From positions 531,380-595,379 of the forward strand of contig VWZL01001973.1 of assembly GCA_013396915.1 (NCBI GenBank): a stretch of 64,000 nt of DNA. Reading direction: 5' to 3'. The DNA comes from Stercorarius parasiticus (lineage: Eukaryota > Chordata > Aves > Charadriiformes > Stercorariidae). The translations under genes were made by a program, and so were the position numbers. The notes below the pieces were generated by a model. It saw nothing but the letters and a program-made list of their open reading frames with translations. It did not search any database and was not told the DNA's origin. Positions 25,567 through 36,850 of this stretch are shown piece by piece. Each line of letters opens with the position of its first letter. Position 1 is the first letter of the stretch.

Positions 25567-28500
25567 TTTCTACTGTGATTTTTTTTCTCTGAACTGTCTC
25601 AATTCTATGCACCTAAAGGAGTTTTTCTCTAAAGGAAATGCCATCATAATATTGGTCATCATCAGCAAGTAACAGTTATCAGTGAGAATTCCTCCAAGTC
25701 AAAAAAATCTGCTCTATCTAGCAAAAGGTGTGCTTTTTTTTTTTTTATGTTCTCAACCTTGTTCTAGAAAAGCGGGGGAGGGAGGGTGGGAGGAAGGATT
25801 TGCTGTATTAATCTTTCTATAAAACAATAATGCAACACAATCACTTATAAAGCTATACTGAAAATATTAACAAAATTAAACAGAAGTTTCACATTTTATA
25901 CCTTAGGCATATTTTCATCAAGAATCAAACACAGAATATAAATATTAGTTATGTTTTTAGCAGACAACACTATGTACTTTAAATACATGATGGACTTCTA
26001 CTTCATAACTATTTTCAAAATCAATTTTTAGAAGAACCAAAGTAGTTCTATAACAAGCTGAAAAAGAGACAATGCTTCATCCCTGTCCGCACTACAACTG
26101 TTGTCTTTAGGCTACTTTGTAGTGGTTAAACAAATTTTTTTCTAAATAATTACATTGTTAAAAATCAATAGAAAACCCTATACCTTCTTCAAAGGGAAAA
26201 GGGGAAAAAAGAAAGTTTTCTACCAGAGCATTTTTCTTACGTCTCACAGAATAATTTAAAAAAAAAAAAAAAATCTAGCTTGAATCTGTGTTATTCATTA
26301 TAAAATGGAGATGACCCTACAAAAATGAAATAACATGGGGAAAAGAAACAGAAGTTAAAGACAAAAGTCTTTTTTTTATAATATTTATTATGTTAATGAA
26401 CTTACTAACTGGATAGGTACAAAAATAAAACATAATATGAAACAGACTATGTTAAAGGCTTGCTTAAATAATGATTAGAAGCAGTTATGCCTCACTCCAC
26501 ACTGGGAAAATAAAAAACATTTTAGATCTTTTTTTCTATTTTTCTTAAGGTAATTTTACACGCAAAAATTAGATTTTATTATTACTTCATACCACTTTTT
26601 GTAGAAGGAGGGTTTATTCAGTATCGTTATATTCAAGTTTGTGTTCTGTCACCAATTAGGGAAACCATTGAAAATTTTATGCAAATATCAAGAAGATGAT
26701 GATAATTTTTTCTTTCCATTTAAGATTTGGTATTGAAGGAATATGTAAGTCAGGAGCAACAGTAATTCTTTGGGTTATGAGAAAGGGTATTGAAGCGTTA
26801 ACCTTGAGGTTTGAGAACAAAATGAAGAACATTAAAAGTTCCAAAGGTAGGGAAGAGATAATGTACATTTAAATGTGTCTTGCATTTCATAAAATTCAAT
26901 TTCTACATTTAGTAGAAATTACATAAATTTGCACATAAAACTCCACATATATTATACTGACAAATTACACATTTTATCACAGTTTGAGAATACAAACTGT
27001 GTGGGGGGAAAAAAATATATATGAAAAATATTTTAGTTTGCTTATGAACAAGAATGTTCTTTGGAAAATTCAGAAAGAGTTTAGGCCACAAGTAGTGGTT
27101 TGAAAGCAATTCTGGCAATTTATCCAAAGGATAACCAGTACCCATTGAAGACATAATACTCCTCCTCCTAAAGACAGGCCTCCTACAGACAGTAATTGTC
27201 AACCCGCATCTGTGCTTGAATCAAGACTTCAGGCCTGAGCAGTCAGCATCTGAAATATGGCAGGGAAGAAAACTTCAGTCTGCCGTAACATTAAGAGTCA
27301 ATTTAAACTTGACTTGACCTATCTCATCAACTCTGCAGGTATCAGCTATTGGGCCAGCTGATTCCCTCACCACATATGCCATTTTACCTTGCAGTACCGT
27401 TATAAGGTTACTGCAGTTCAGGATTGCTGGTGTCCTTTGCAGGATGGAAGTCAGGAAATACATTGTGCTTTAACATTTATCTCTAATGTGTAAAAAGTGC
27501 ATATGCTGTCACAAGTAACTTCAAGATGATAAATAGTGATTCGTTAACTCCTGTTAATTCTGGAATAAAATTCTCAGAGCTCTTTGACAGAGACAGATTG
27601 TCTCGTCTCAAGTTTCCCTTTCATTGGATGTAGCATTCTACATCCCAGACCTTTCTTTATTAAGAATAGGAGTTCATTACAGCACTGACAAGTGAATCTG
27701 GAAGTGGCAGAACCAAAACTGAGGTTTTCTATAGATTTATGTCTCATGAAGAGTTCTCTAGCGTATAAAATGGTGCGAGCTCTGACTGAACTTTTTCATA
27801 GCTGAAACATTCACAGTATCTCTCTCACATCTGACATTCAGCAAGAGGTAAAACGCTGAAATCTGTCTTCTCTATGTTCACAGGGTTTGGAGAAACTCCC
27901 TCGCCTAGGAAAATTTGTGAGATTTTGGAAACAAGTGATCATGTTTTAAACTCAAACACACCCAACAGAAAAAAAAAAAAAAAGACATGGTGCTTTAAGA
28001 ACTAGTGCTTTCACAAATTCAGCAAGCATCATCTGAAAAAAAGAAACAAATGCTCTGATATGCAGAAATCACTTAAGATTTTTTTTACAAGATATGCAAA
28101 GAGATCACACTGGATCAGGAAAAAAAAAACCATACTGGATTAAAAGTGCAGCTAAATTAAAAGCTTACAATGAATAGCAGAAAGGGTAACAATGTTAATG
28201 AATGCAAATCAAGAACTACAAATTGAAGAAAATTGGTAAGGTAAGCATAGGGACACAAGAAGAAAATAGCACAAAACACATAACAATGTGAGGAGGGTGT
28301 TTTGAATGTACATTTAACAAAATAATAATCCTGATAAATGCATTAATAAATTCCACAACAGAGTGGATAAAATGAGGTAGAACTAATCATTTCTACTGTG
28401 TGCTAGAAAAAGGGGGGTGGGAAGGGAAAGCCAAGTCATCAGTCATAAGAACATTTTTAAAAAATAGGATATTTCATCCTTATAGTCCAAACCAGGATCA

Positions 28501-29029
28501 ACTATCCTACGCCATTCTAGACATTAATTTCTAAAATTAATATTAATCTTCTAGCATGGGAAAGACTGTATCTTTCTATCATCCTTACTTACTTGTCCTT
28601 GTAAGCAGCTAGTCTGTGATATGTCTCCCTTAAAATAATTTAACTTTAACATAGTTTAACCTGAGTACTACTTGTTTTCTCATTTCTGGATGCAGAGACC
28701 ATTCTGCCATTAATTAAACCCATTTTCCCAGTTTCTAGTTATTCGTCTTGTTCATGTAATTCCAGGGGAGTAAAATTAGCATTATACGTTAAATTGATAT
28801 AATATGTAGACTGGGACAATCATTACAGCTTTCCTTCTTGTGCCATCTGGAGATCAACTTTCTCCATATTTTTATAAAAAATATTTCTCTAGTAAACTAA
28901 TTTACATTATCCGTAATACTTTCACAGCTATAGCTCTCAGCAGCTAATCTTACTATGGGTATTTCCAATCACAATATCCTTAGAATACGATCTGCAGTGA
29001 CCCTGAGACTGTAGAGTTTAGGGGAAGTG
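25567..29029. other. Unassigned non-coding stretch
   Basis: No repeat family or gene recognised. Poly(A) tracts lie near 26258-26273 and 27971-27983. A minus-strand frame at 27275-27463 sits in a GC-richer block but has no known signature. Confidence 0.5.
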
Positions 29030-30498
29030 AAAAAGACTGACAGCAGAATTATAATCCTGGACTTCAGAAAAGCAAGGTTTAGCCTCTTCAGGGACCTGCT
29101 TGGCAGCATCCCATGGAAGTTGCCTCAGGGGTCAAAGGGGTGCAGGACAGCTGGCTAATTTTCAAGGACAGTCTCCTCAGAGTAGAGGAATGGCCCTTTC
29201 CAGTGTGCAGGAAGGCAAGCAGGCATGGCAGAAGGCCAGCATGGGTGAACACAGAGCTCCTGTCTGAGCTCAGACAGAGAAAAGTGAGTAGGACATAAGG
29301 GGAAGCAGCAGTACAAAGACATTGCCTGCATGTGTACAGAGTCATGAAAGCCAAAGGTCAGCTGGAACTGAAATTACCAAGACAAAAAGAGAAAAGCAAA
29401 ATGAAAAGTGTGTGCAAAAGGAAAGGTAAAGAGAGTGTAGTAGAAGAAAAGAGTTTGGTATCACTTAATCCACTCGGACATGCACAAGTTCCAGGTACCA
29501 GATAGGATACACCCAAGAGTGCTGAAGGAGCTGGTCGATGTCATTGCAAGTCCACCCTGTACTGTCTTTGCAAGGTGACAGCAATTGCGGAGGTTCTTGT
29601 TGACTGGAAAGATGCAAAGGCCACACCCATCTTCAAGAATAGCAAAGAAGGAGCCTTAGTCTCTGGCAAGGCTATAGAGCAAATTCTCTTCTAAGATGTT
29701 TTTTAACATGTGAAAAACAAGGTGATTGAGAGCAGCCAGTATGGGTTTCTCATGGGCAAGACAACTTCATTGCCTTCTGTGATTAAGCAACTGGTGCTGT
29801 GAGCAAGGTCTGGCGGGGGGCGGGGGGGAGGGCATTGGATGTTTTAGGACTTGATTTTAGCAAGGCCTCTCTAAGTCTTCTTGTCACCACATCCATGAGA
29901 TTCAGGCTGGATAAGCAATGAAGTGGGTAGAAAATCTGCTGGACAGCCAGACTCAAATGTTACTAGAAAGCAGCTCTACAGAAATGGATCTGGATGTCAT
30001 AGCAGAAGACAAGCTGAACACAAAGCAGCAGTGTGCCTTTGCAGCAAAGAAGCTCAAAAGCATCCTGGGTTGTATTGGCAAGAGAGTAGCCAGCTAGTCC
30101 AGGCAAGTGCATCTGGAGTACAGCGTCCAGTTTGGGGCTCTCCAGTACAAGTATAGTGTTGGCATACTGGAACAAGTGCAATGGAGGGCAAAAGTCTTGG
30201 GATGGGTTGAAGGCTGGGGAACATGACCTATGAAGAAATATTGAGAGACTTCTGCCTTTTCATCCTAAAGAGAAGGCTCAGGCAATGAGGGGGCTTACTT
30301 CTGTCTTTAACCAAGTAATTGGGGGACACAGTGAAAGCAGAGCCAGACTCTTCTTGGGGGTGCACAGCAATAGGAGGAGACGCAGTAGACAGACCCCTTA
30401 GCAATCTGATCTAAATAGACCTGTTTAGAGCAACAGTTTGCACTAGATGACCTCTGGACAGCCCTTCTGAGACAAATTACTATTCCATGTTTCTTACG
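29030..30498 (+). pseudogene. Old CR1 LINE, plus strand, ORF2 remnants with internal deletion
   Basis: Several blocks follow CR1 ORF2 in the correct order: a start near GGACTTCAGAAAAGCAAGG and CTCTTCAGGGACCTGCTTGG, a middle with GACTGGAAAGATGCAAAGG and GATTGAGAGCAGCCAGTATG, then AGCATCCTGGGTTGTATTGG and CATCTGGAGTACAGCGTCCAG. It ends at a decayed 3' terminus around CTATTCCATGTTTCT. CR1 ORF2 encodes an endonuclease plus reverse transcriptase for target-primed retrotransposition. Around 29945-29975 the copy jumps from mid-RT to the C-terminal part, so several hundred bases of RT sequence are missing, and the rest has many stops and frame changes. The divergence makes it much older than the copy at 24.4 kb. 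It is inactive. Confidence 0.88.
29811..29832 (+). repeat. G-rich run inside the CR1 remnant
   Basis: A nearly pure G stretch with two C interruptions inside the CR1 ORF2 remnant. It is not part of the usual CR1 sequence, so it is a local expansion. It could form a G-quadruplex on the plus strand. Confidence 0.7.
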
Positions 30499-33400
30499 TA
30501 TACACAGAAGAGCAAATAAACTTCTATTTCTAAAACTAAACAGTTTCCTAAATTTCCTCTTAGTCCTCTAACAGCATACATTTTAGATAGTGGTGACCTC
30601 TACATTGTCTTTTGTTAGTTACTGGAAACACTAAAGATTTACACCAATGTTGCGGCTGAGATCATAAATTCATCGGAAGTCTAATACAGTTTGTTGTATC
30701 CCACTGTACAAGAGGACAAGTTCTTACCAACACTAACTGTTCTGCAAATTCAAAAGTGTGATTTGAGTAGCTTAATATTGACCTAGATTTCTAGAAGCTG
30801 CTTGTATGCTGCTCTCTGAGATGAGAGCAGTACTCTTAAATAACCTAATTTCTGTAAAATATTAATTAACTGGAGCTGAAATTTTTAATGGTATATGTTT
30901 AATTATACTTCTTATTAAGAAGATTTTCCAATCTGGAGGAGACACCCCCTCTTTCAAATTGTTCATAATTTAAACTCAAAATGGCTAAAGAATACTAAAG
31001 GACCAAAAAAGTAAGGTGTGAGGGAATGAGGAAGTTTATAATAAAAGTAGAAGATGCTTCCAGCTGATTTTGTTATGTTTTGCTTATTTGGTGTATTCCT
31101 AGGAAGATTAGAAATATGTAGGAACATTATCATCATAAATTATACTCTCACTTCCAGCATTGCCTTTTGTATATTTATTTAAGTTACTGAGAGCATTGTA
31201 TCACCTGTATTCTCTTCCATCAATGTAATCAGTTTCCAAAGGTGATATTTGCATAATTACACATGCAGAGCAACAAAGATAAATTACTGCATATGTAGCA
31301 GAAAAGTATTCTCTATTCACACTGTTGCTCTAAACTGTTTGGCAGAACTAAATAGGAATGTAGTAGCCCAGATGTTGTTTCAATGACAGGATCATCTAAA
31401 TTCAGTGTAAATTTAATAGGACACAGTTATAGGAGTTATTCCGTACTTATGCTTGTATAGCTGGCAGCTGTACAAGATGACATTTAGAAAGGAATGGCAG
31501 GCTTTAAGGAACAAAAAAGATGAGAAAAAAGAATATGGTATGTAGGTTCTAGGCAGTATAAGTATTCAAATTCCTTAAGTAATTTAAGGGAAGATCTAGA
31601 AGAAGGACTTTTATAATGTTTCTCTCTCCGAAATTTACAAGTTTGCAAAGAAATGCAGTCAAACACCTGATGGGAGTTAAGCATGTAATCTTTTTTGCAT
31701 GTTAATTCGTTGCAAAGTCAGCTAAGAGGATTAGAGTGCTCAAGGTTACTTACTGTAGACCATCAAAATGAAAAGCCATTATCAGAGAGCAACTATTTCC
31801 TCACAGATACTGCACTTTGCTGTTGCAGAATCTTCTAGAAACATATCCTATGGTTCTTTTTGCATGAATTATTCCAATTCCTTCCCTATAAACTGTGAAA
31901 TAACTTGTCAGTATTTCTGGGCACTTTGGAATGAGATGGAAGAAGATGAAAACTGGAGTAATTTAGCTTGCTTTATCACTAGCTAGACTGAGTTACCCAC
32001 TTGTGTAAAACATTCAACCAAGTATTAGTCATCCTACACATCTCTGCTGGAATTTCTGTGCATTAAAAAACACGTTATTTACTTGCCTTTTCATAAGACT
32101 AGTATGTGTTCCAGTCTACACTGTGGCATTACATGTGCAAATAATTTAATATGCACATATTAGTGTCTAAACAGTTCACCCTTTCAGTTCAGATCGGTGG
32201 CATTATTGCATAAATCACTAAAAACAAAACCTTATCATCCAGATCAGAACAGTCAAATATATGCTTGCAAGCGTATATAGATATAAATGCACATGTGTAT
32301 AGGGAATGAAATATTTTACAAGAATGGAACTATTTTTAACCAACCTTTTTTGTAAAAAACTGTAAGCATAAGAATAGTTATGTGGTTGAATAAAGACATT
32401 CCTGTCGGGCACACTGTTACCCTAAGCCAGCTCCTAGCCATACACCTCAAGCTGTATCGAACATAGTACCATATCCAAGCTAATGAGCCCACCGAGTGCT
32501 TGCAGGCTTTTTGCAGGCTACTTTGCAGCATGGCCAGACCAAGTTTGTTTTATTTCCTGGGAATAATTTTGTAGACACTCCTTAAGAGTGAAGGTGCTAT
32601 GCTCAACACCAGTGCCACACACTGGCATCTAATTGAACCTAATCTCCCCAAAATACCAAAGAATACCCACAGGTTAATCTGGTATAAACAACCACATCTA
32701 ACTGAAATCAAGAAACTGGGATAGTGACAGAGATTCTTCACTAAAAGGATCAGATGAAAACAACTGGAGATGGAAAATAGTAGATTTTCCCAAGCCCGAA
32801 TATACCGGAGTAAATCAGTTATCATCTGTTCAGAGAATAATTTTTTTAGGAAAAATAAACTCTCAAAAATGCATAAAACTGGTAAGTGTCATTGCATTAA
32901 AATGTTCTGTTTATATGTAAAGACTTTACAGAGTTACAAGATTCTAGTCTATCTGCTATATACATAGATTTGTCTAGGAGATAGTAGGGTGCATTTGAGT
33001 TCCAAGATTGATATTTAGAGACAGGATTTGAAGATTTTTCCCCCTTTTTATCTCAAAAAGTTGCTACAACAAACAGCAAGTTGGTAAAATCATTTGCAAA
33101 CAATAAAAAGATACCAAATACTCTGTACCCTTTTGTATTCAAGGCTTTTCTGTCTGCAGTTCTTCCTCTCTTCTTTTCTGACCCTTTTAGCAATGGCTGC
33201 ACTTGAAACAATTTACAGTTCAAAGCAAATACCAAGTTTCATCTCACATTATTCCAGAATCTGTAGGTTATCTCAGTCATATTTGTGTTGGATGTGATTC
33301 TCTGCAATCAGCACTGTCATACATATGCCTCTTTATCCAACTCACACATATGAAGATAAGAAAAATATATATGATTGGACAATACACTACAGTTCTGACA

Positions 33401-34184
33401 TACAAGATGATGTTCTCCACCTACCGAAATCACCTCTCAGTATACCAGTGATCTTCTCAAAAAAAAAAAAAAAAAAAAAGCCACAAAAAAACACCACAAA
33501 AAACTAAACCAACCACCAAACACTGTTACCTTCAAAACCAGATCCAACTACATGGATAAATGAACTCCTAAATTCTTCCCTGTTAAAATAAATTCTGTAG
33601 CTTTAAACTTGTTTTTCTACACTGAAAAGATGATGCATATCATTAAGTTCTTCCTCCTTCTTCCTTGAAGAATGACACCATTTTGTTTACTTTTCTAAAA
33701 AATTTCCATTGAAATTTACTATTCCAGTCACTGCAGCTCTTTCAACCTCTAAATGTTAGGATGCGTTGCTAGAAAGAAGAAAGTTACAAAACTCTGAAAA
33801 TTAAGTTGATCTGTATTAATTCATGTACATAATTCATAGGGAAAAATGTTCTTTGTTAGCTTCTTCACTGAGAAAAGAAATGCCTCATTAATTTTAAACA
33901 CATCAATCTGAAAATGCTTTCCATGTCAGATAGAATAATGACTGACATTACAGAGAGCACAATAAACTGCACATAAAATACAATCACCCATTATTCACTG
34001 TCATGTGAATTTATACTCATGTGTGTAAATATACATGCTTTTTTGTACTATGAAAGCTGTGAAAAGTAGAAATCTTAAGGGTAACTGTGATGTGAGGAGA
34101 GAGATAAAGATAAATTTAGAAATTCATGTATAGACAGATGAAATACTGGCTTTTGCATATCTTTGAAATAATTGATGCTATCAT
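30499..34184. other. Unassigned non-coding stretch
   Basis: No repeat family or gene recognised. The plus strand near 32881 has a good splice-donor-like sequence (CTG/GTAAGTGTC) without a convincing exon upstream. A poly(A) run of 21 bases lies at 33459-33479. Confidence 0.5.
33459..33479. repeat. Poly(A)21 tract
   Basis: Uninterrupted run of 21 A, followed by an A/C-rich stretch. No retrocopy body is recognised upstream. Confidence 0.9.
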
Positions 34185-34350
34185 GCATTCATTGCTCAGC
34201 CTTGGTCCATAGACCTAGATATCTCTTCACAGAAAGCAATCAAGTTGGTCAGTTTTGATTTATTCTTGGTAAATCCATGCTGGCCTGTTCCCGCTCACTT
34301 CTTTTTCTCGTTTTTGGAAATTACTTCTATATGACTGCCGTGGTACATTA
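34185..34350 (-). pseudogene. CR1 ORF2 fragment, minus strand
   Basis: The plus strand reads as reverse-complement CR1: a block near AGAAAGCAATCAAGTTGGTC, then TTGGTAAATCCATGCTGGCC, a hallmark of the antisense CR1 reverse-transcriptase region, then a decayed version of the next block (GGAAATTACTTCTATATGAC). Similarity fades at about 34350. The next piece of CR1 expected in this orientation is found at about 36345, so this may be one half of an interrupted element. Confidence 0.85.
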
Positions 34351-36344
34351 AATTACTAGTATCAGTCTGTTAAGTATATCCAGCCTATCCCATGTAATTT
34401 CTGAGATCTGATCATTTGAGAAGCGCATTCTTTCTTGAGCTTTTTACAATAGAAGTTGTCCTTTTGCTATTTGTTTCTTGTTATATACAGCATGGAAATA
34501 CCAGAAACGGCCTGACTGTTTTTCTGATTGATTGGATGGAAGGTGGGGAAACAAATAAACAGCAGTCTCATGATACATGCAGATGTCAGCTACGTAAGCT
34601 TTTTTGAAGATACCAGCTATCTAAATGGATATTAAAAGAATTCTGTCAAAATATCTGATAAAGCACACCCCCACAACACCTTTTTGTAGTCCCTATGGAG
34701 GCTTGCTCATCTCATCCAACATTAGTAATCACATTGTGTTACTTGATTTATTGCAACTAATTTAAGTTGAAGGTAAAAACATCAAAGAGGGGTGAAAAAA
34801 AAACTGGTTACCTGGGATATGTGAAAAACAGTAATTCTCAGAGAAGGAAAACAACAACAACAACGTAAAATAAGGTTTCTAGAGGAGAAAAAAATATTAA
34901 GTACTATTATGAGATATATTATTCACCAGCATATACAGTATATATATACTTTGAGGTCTTTCCTCTGCAATACCCAAGTTACATTTTCTGTTCTTAATGA
35001 GTCATTCTTCTTGTCTTGCCTCAATATCTACCCATTTATTAATTTATACATAAAAAATAAGTAGGTCAGCCAACCATTCAATTGATATGAAGGAAGATCA
35101 CACCTGAAAAGATTTGACTTAATAAAGACTTGTAAATTGTTATCAGCTTTGTATTAGCTGTTGTGTCTCTATTTTTCTATTAACACTGGTTATCACTTCT
35201 CTGTAAATATAATCTTTAATGCCTGACAACTGAGGTCTATTCAAAGAATCTCATACTCCTACTGTAGATCTCTCGTGTTTCTCAAGTAAAACCTGCTATC
35301 AGGCTGAATTAATGTACAGAAGTTTGAGAGAAAAGTATATTTGTCCACACAAGTGGGGGACCGGTTCCAGAAGGAGCCTGTCTAAGGGAACTTTGAATTC
35401 AAAAGTTTGCATCCACACACCCCATATTCAGCTAGAACTTTCCTTAGTTTATCAATATTTTCCCTGTATTGAGTGGTCCAGAACTGGATTGCAGTATTCT
35501 AAATGTGAAACAACTGGTATCATAAGTGATGGCATCTCTGAGATTAAAGGAGTGAGAGATGTGTTTTTACAGAAGTGTTAGAAGTCAAGCATAAGTCTCA
35601 TGTTCAGGGACAAGCTCACACTTTCTCACTTAACTGCCTAAAGGATTCACAATGCATAATAATGTCTTCTAGGTTAATTATTTCTTTTGAATAAAATACA
35701 ATACTGACATGAGCAAGTTCAGAAACATTATAGGACTTTTCTGAAGATACAGTTAGCAGCCAATGTACCTACTTTTACTTTTTTCCCCATGTTCTAGTGT
35801 CCAAATTCCTGGCAAGACACAACAATAGTTGCTTACAACAGTTGTGTGTGGAATACACATTGACCGCTCTAAATGGATATAATTTCACAATTAGGATGAT
35901 TTCTGATCCTATTTCACGAGAATTTGAGCGGCTCCAAAGTGATGAAGTTAGCAGTTTCCACAGATTCTATTAAAATATCTTCTCTACCCACTGGCAAAAA
36001 TCAAAGTAATTCTTGCTCAACTTTCCTCTCCCATATTACATTTTTCACACACATTAAAGAAAAAAATAGCGTATGGCATATTCTACAAATAGTTTGACAT
36101 TCAGTTTCTGATGAGGCAAGTGTGGAAATCTCGGAGTTGAAAGGACTTTTTAAAAGGAATGGTTTTACAAAGCTACTTCTATCAGAAATCCACTATTCTC
36201 AAGTATTTCAAACGAGGGTATTAAAATACAAGACATCAAGACTTATTTAAAGGTGCAAAGAAACTGCATTAGCATTGTGCTAACAGAAAATATACACATA
36301 GATATATACCTTTTTCTCATCAAAAACTTTAAACTACCCTTTCA
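34351..36344. other. Two-kilobase insert-like stretch between CR1 halves
   Basis: This segment separates two minus-strand CR1 pieces that would be nearly adjacent in an intact element. It contains a different CR1 3'-side fragment at about 35440-35565 but no LTR ends or terminal inverted repeats that I recognise. Composition is like the surrounding DNA. Confidence 0.4.
35440..35565 (-). mobile_element. Decayed CR1 fragment, 3'-side region
   Basis: The block around TATTGAGTGGTCCAGAACTGG and GATTGCAGTATTCTAAATG matches the antisense CR1 region usually reading like GGTCCAGAACTGGACACAGTA. In an intact antisense copy this region precedes the blocks seen at 34185-34350, so here it is out of order and must belong to another CR1 insertion. 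Confidence 0.7.
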
Positions 36345-36850
36345 TGGACAAAAAGTGCAGCTGACTGGCTTGTAGTTCCCTCCATCATCAGTTTCCATTC
36401 TGAAAAAATTATTCAAACATTTGCCTTTTTGCAGTTATTGGGAATTCCCTTGGTCTGTACACCATTTTAAAAGCAAGAAAGATCTCTGACTTGATCAGCT
36501 TCCACTGCTGGTTGGTCCTCTGCTTGACCTCTGTGTCTAGGCACAAAGATTTGGGAGACGTTATAGTGAATATAGAGGCAGAGAAGGCACTGAATGTCTC
36601 CACCTTATCTTCACCCTCTACATCACTAAATGACTAGCCTGTTTCATCATGGACCCACATTTTCATTTATTGTTTTACTGCTCATGTAGCAGTACAAGGT
36701 CTTCTTATTGCCTGCAACTTCCCTTACCACTTCAATTCTAACTGAGCTTTGGCTTTCCTGGCACCATCCCTGCAGGCCCAGGCAGTTTTTCTAAGTTGTC
36801 CCTTTACAGCCTGTCCTTATTTGTATATTTGTACATGTCCTTTGTATATT
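36345..36850 (-). pseudogene. CR1 ORF2 fragment, endonuclease-to-RT region, minus strand
   Basis: The plus strand begins with CTGACTGGCTTGTAGTTCCC, a standard antisense CR1 block. It continues through GAGGCAGAGAAGGCACTGAA and TAACTGAGCTTTGGCTTTCC in the correct order for a minus-strand element. On the minus strand a peptide like ETFSAFSASIF corresponds to the conserved stretch just before the CR1 reverse transcriptase. Stops and indels break the frame, so it is inactive. It probably continues the piece ending at 34350. Confidence 0.85.

Noticed and set aside
29088..29354. 88-codon minus-strand frame
   Set aside because: It lies antisense to the CR1 remnant and is a shadow of CR1 ORF2.
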